Shown here: positions 62,937-64,000 of the stretch, one piece after another
Position numbering within the stretch: the stretch's first letter is position 1
Layout of the letters: each line of letters begins with the position of its first letter
From: Lepisosteus oculatus
Lineage: Eukaryota; Chordata; Actinopteri; Semionotiformes; Lepisosteidae
Reading direction: 5' to 3'
NCBI RefSeq assembly: GCF_040954835.1
Contig: NC_090697.1
Span: 8,858,001-8,922,000 of the forward strand
Length of the DNA: 64,000 bases
Made by a program: the position numbers and the translations under genes
The notes under the pieces: model-generated
Databases searched by the model: none
What the model was told of the DNA's origin: nothing
What the model saw: only the letters and a program-made list of their open reading frames with translations

Positions 62937-64000
62937 AAACTGCTTCAGGCTTGCACCTTACATGTTGCAGCAACAGCCTTTATCTTCTCAATGGGTAGCC
63001 ACTTCTTTGTAAAGCACGTCACTTACTGCTAACTCCCATTCTTCAGAAAACGGACGATGAATTTCAAATTGGGTAGGTATCATTCTGGATTCACCTTAGG
63101 TTATTACAGCTGTTCACACAGTATCCTTAAAGGAAGTAAGTAGGGACTTTCATGTTACCCTCAAAGTCCTTATAATTTTCTATTTAGTCTTTGATATTGC
63201 ATTTGGTTCCTGGTACCCCTGAAGTTTGTTTCAAAGGAAAGGAAATTACCTGACTTAATTTACTCTTGCTTAACAGTCCTGAGCATGTCAAATGGATGAA
63301 GCAGAGAGCTTGGGCGTTTTAGGCAAAAAATGAATGAAGATTATACAGTAGCTGAATTATATGTACAGTAGGAACAATCCTGCTAGTAGTTGTTGTTGAG
63401 GGGGAACCTTGCTTGAGCTGGCCATCGCACAACAGCTATAATGTGTACACTAATGTAAGTGGCTGTGATTCTCCTTTAAATACTGTGTTTGTGAACAGCT
63501 ATAGGTGATTAACACTTTGTATCATATGTGATCAGCTGTGGGGGCAAAGTCAGAGATTTGGTCTAGGATATAGAATTGTTTCTCCTTATAGATTTTTTTC
63601 TTTCAGGTCTACAAGAAATTAAACTGAAGGGTTCTTCATTTGTGTTTGTGCGAGGCCGGCTTGAGAAGGGGTTGCAGTTACACTGACATGCCTCTAGAGT
63701 CTGCTATACAGCCCGGAGATTGTTGTAAATAGCCACACTAGGTGATTTACAGTATGTACAGTAATTACCTGGCAGCTGGTAAAGGATTTTGTATTTCACA
63801 TTCTCACACAGGTGCAATTAAGCTTTCTTGATAACTAAACTGTATGGGTGGTGTTAGAGGTGGTTGGGATTTTTTTTAGCATTTTCCTGTGCTGTGGGTT
63901 TATTTTGGTTTAATTTGAGAAGGGAACCACTTGGGTTACCTAGCTTGCAGGTAGGGTCTGTCACAGGCTGGTGCCAAGGCCCAGGATGCCCTGGTGTGGA

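Noticed and set aside
1-64000. CRISPR arrays, operons, prokaryotic signals or tRNA/rRNA genes
   Set aside because: The sequence is vertebrate. The only tandem direct repeat of note is the minisatellite, which has no unique spacers, and the only rRNA similarity is the 5S-derived SINE.

Overview
The window looks like nuclear DNA from a ray-finned fish. It is AT-rich and gene-poor, with intron-containing genes and fish-type retroelements: CR1/L2-like and L1/Tx1-like LINEs, a 5S rRNA-derived SINE3-like SINE, tRNA-derived SINEs with an AFC/V-SINE-type core, and Tc1-like DNA transposons. The element set and the abundance of TACAGTA/TACTGTA words would fit a non-teleost such as a gar, bowfin or sturgeon, but that placement is a guess. 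I recognise two real protein-coding genes.

Left part (about 1-14.4 kb): the 5' half of MEI4, a meiotic double-strand-break factor, lies on the minus strand. Two coding exons (11209-10975 and 7878-7337) have consensus splice sites and compatible phases, and together give about 259 residues that align with vertebrate MEI4. The last third of the protein is not visible and probably lies beyond base 1. The first coding exon begins with a splice acceptor, so an untranslated exon must lie upstream. A CpG-containing segment at 12.9-14.4 kb with NRF1-like and clustered ETS-like sites is the best promoter candidate. The introns hold SINEs, LINE fragments, a (TTAA)n microsatellite and a decayed coding fragment that ends in a perfect 29-bp hairpin.

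Middle (about 14.4-48.5 kb): no gene recognised. It holds Tc1-like transposase remnants (16.1-17.4 kb), a G-rich minisatellite of about 30 units (19.0-20.1 kb), a nested transposon cluster (23.2-24.8 kb), a reverse-transcriptase relic (35.4-36.15 kb), further LINE copies in both orientations, and the clearest 5S-derived SINE (46.37-46.7 kb).

Right part (48.8-50.1 kb): an intact intronless serotonin receptor gene, htr1b, on the plus strand. From 50.1 to 64 kb there is no recognised gene, only LINE/SINE fragments, simple repeats and some candidate regulatory stretches.

MEI4 and HTR1B are also neighbours in divergent orientation in human (6q14), so the window appears to preserve an ancient linkage. 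The two genes have unrelated roles, in meiotic recombination and in monoamine signalling, so the linkage is more likely regulatory or historical than functional.
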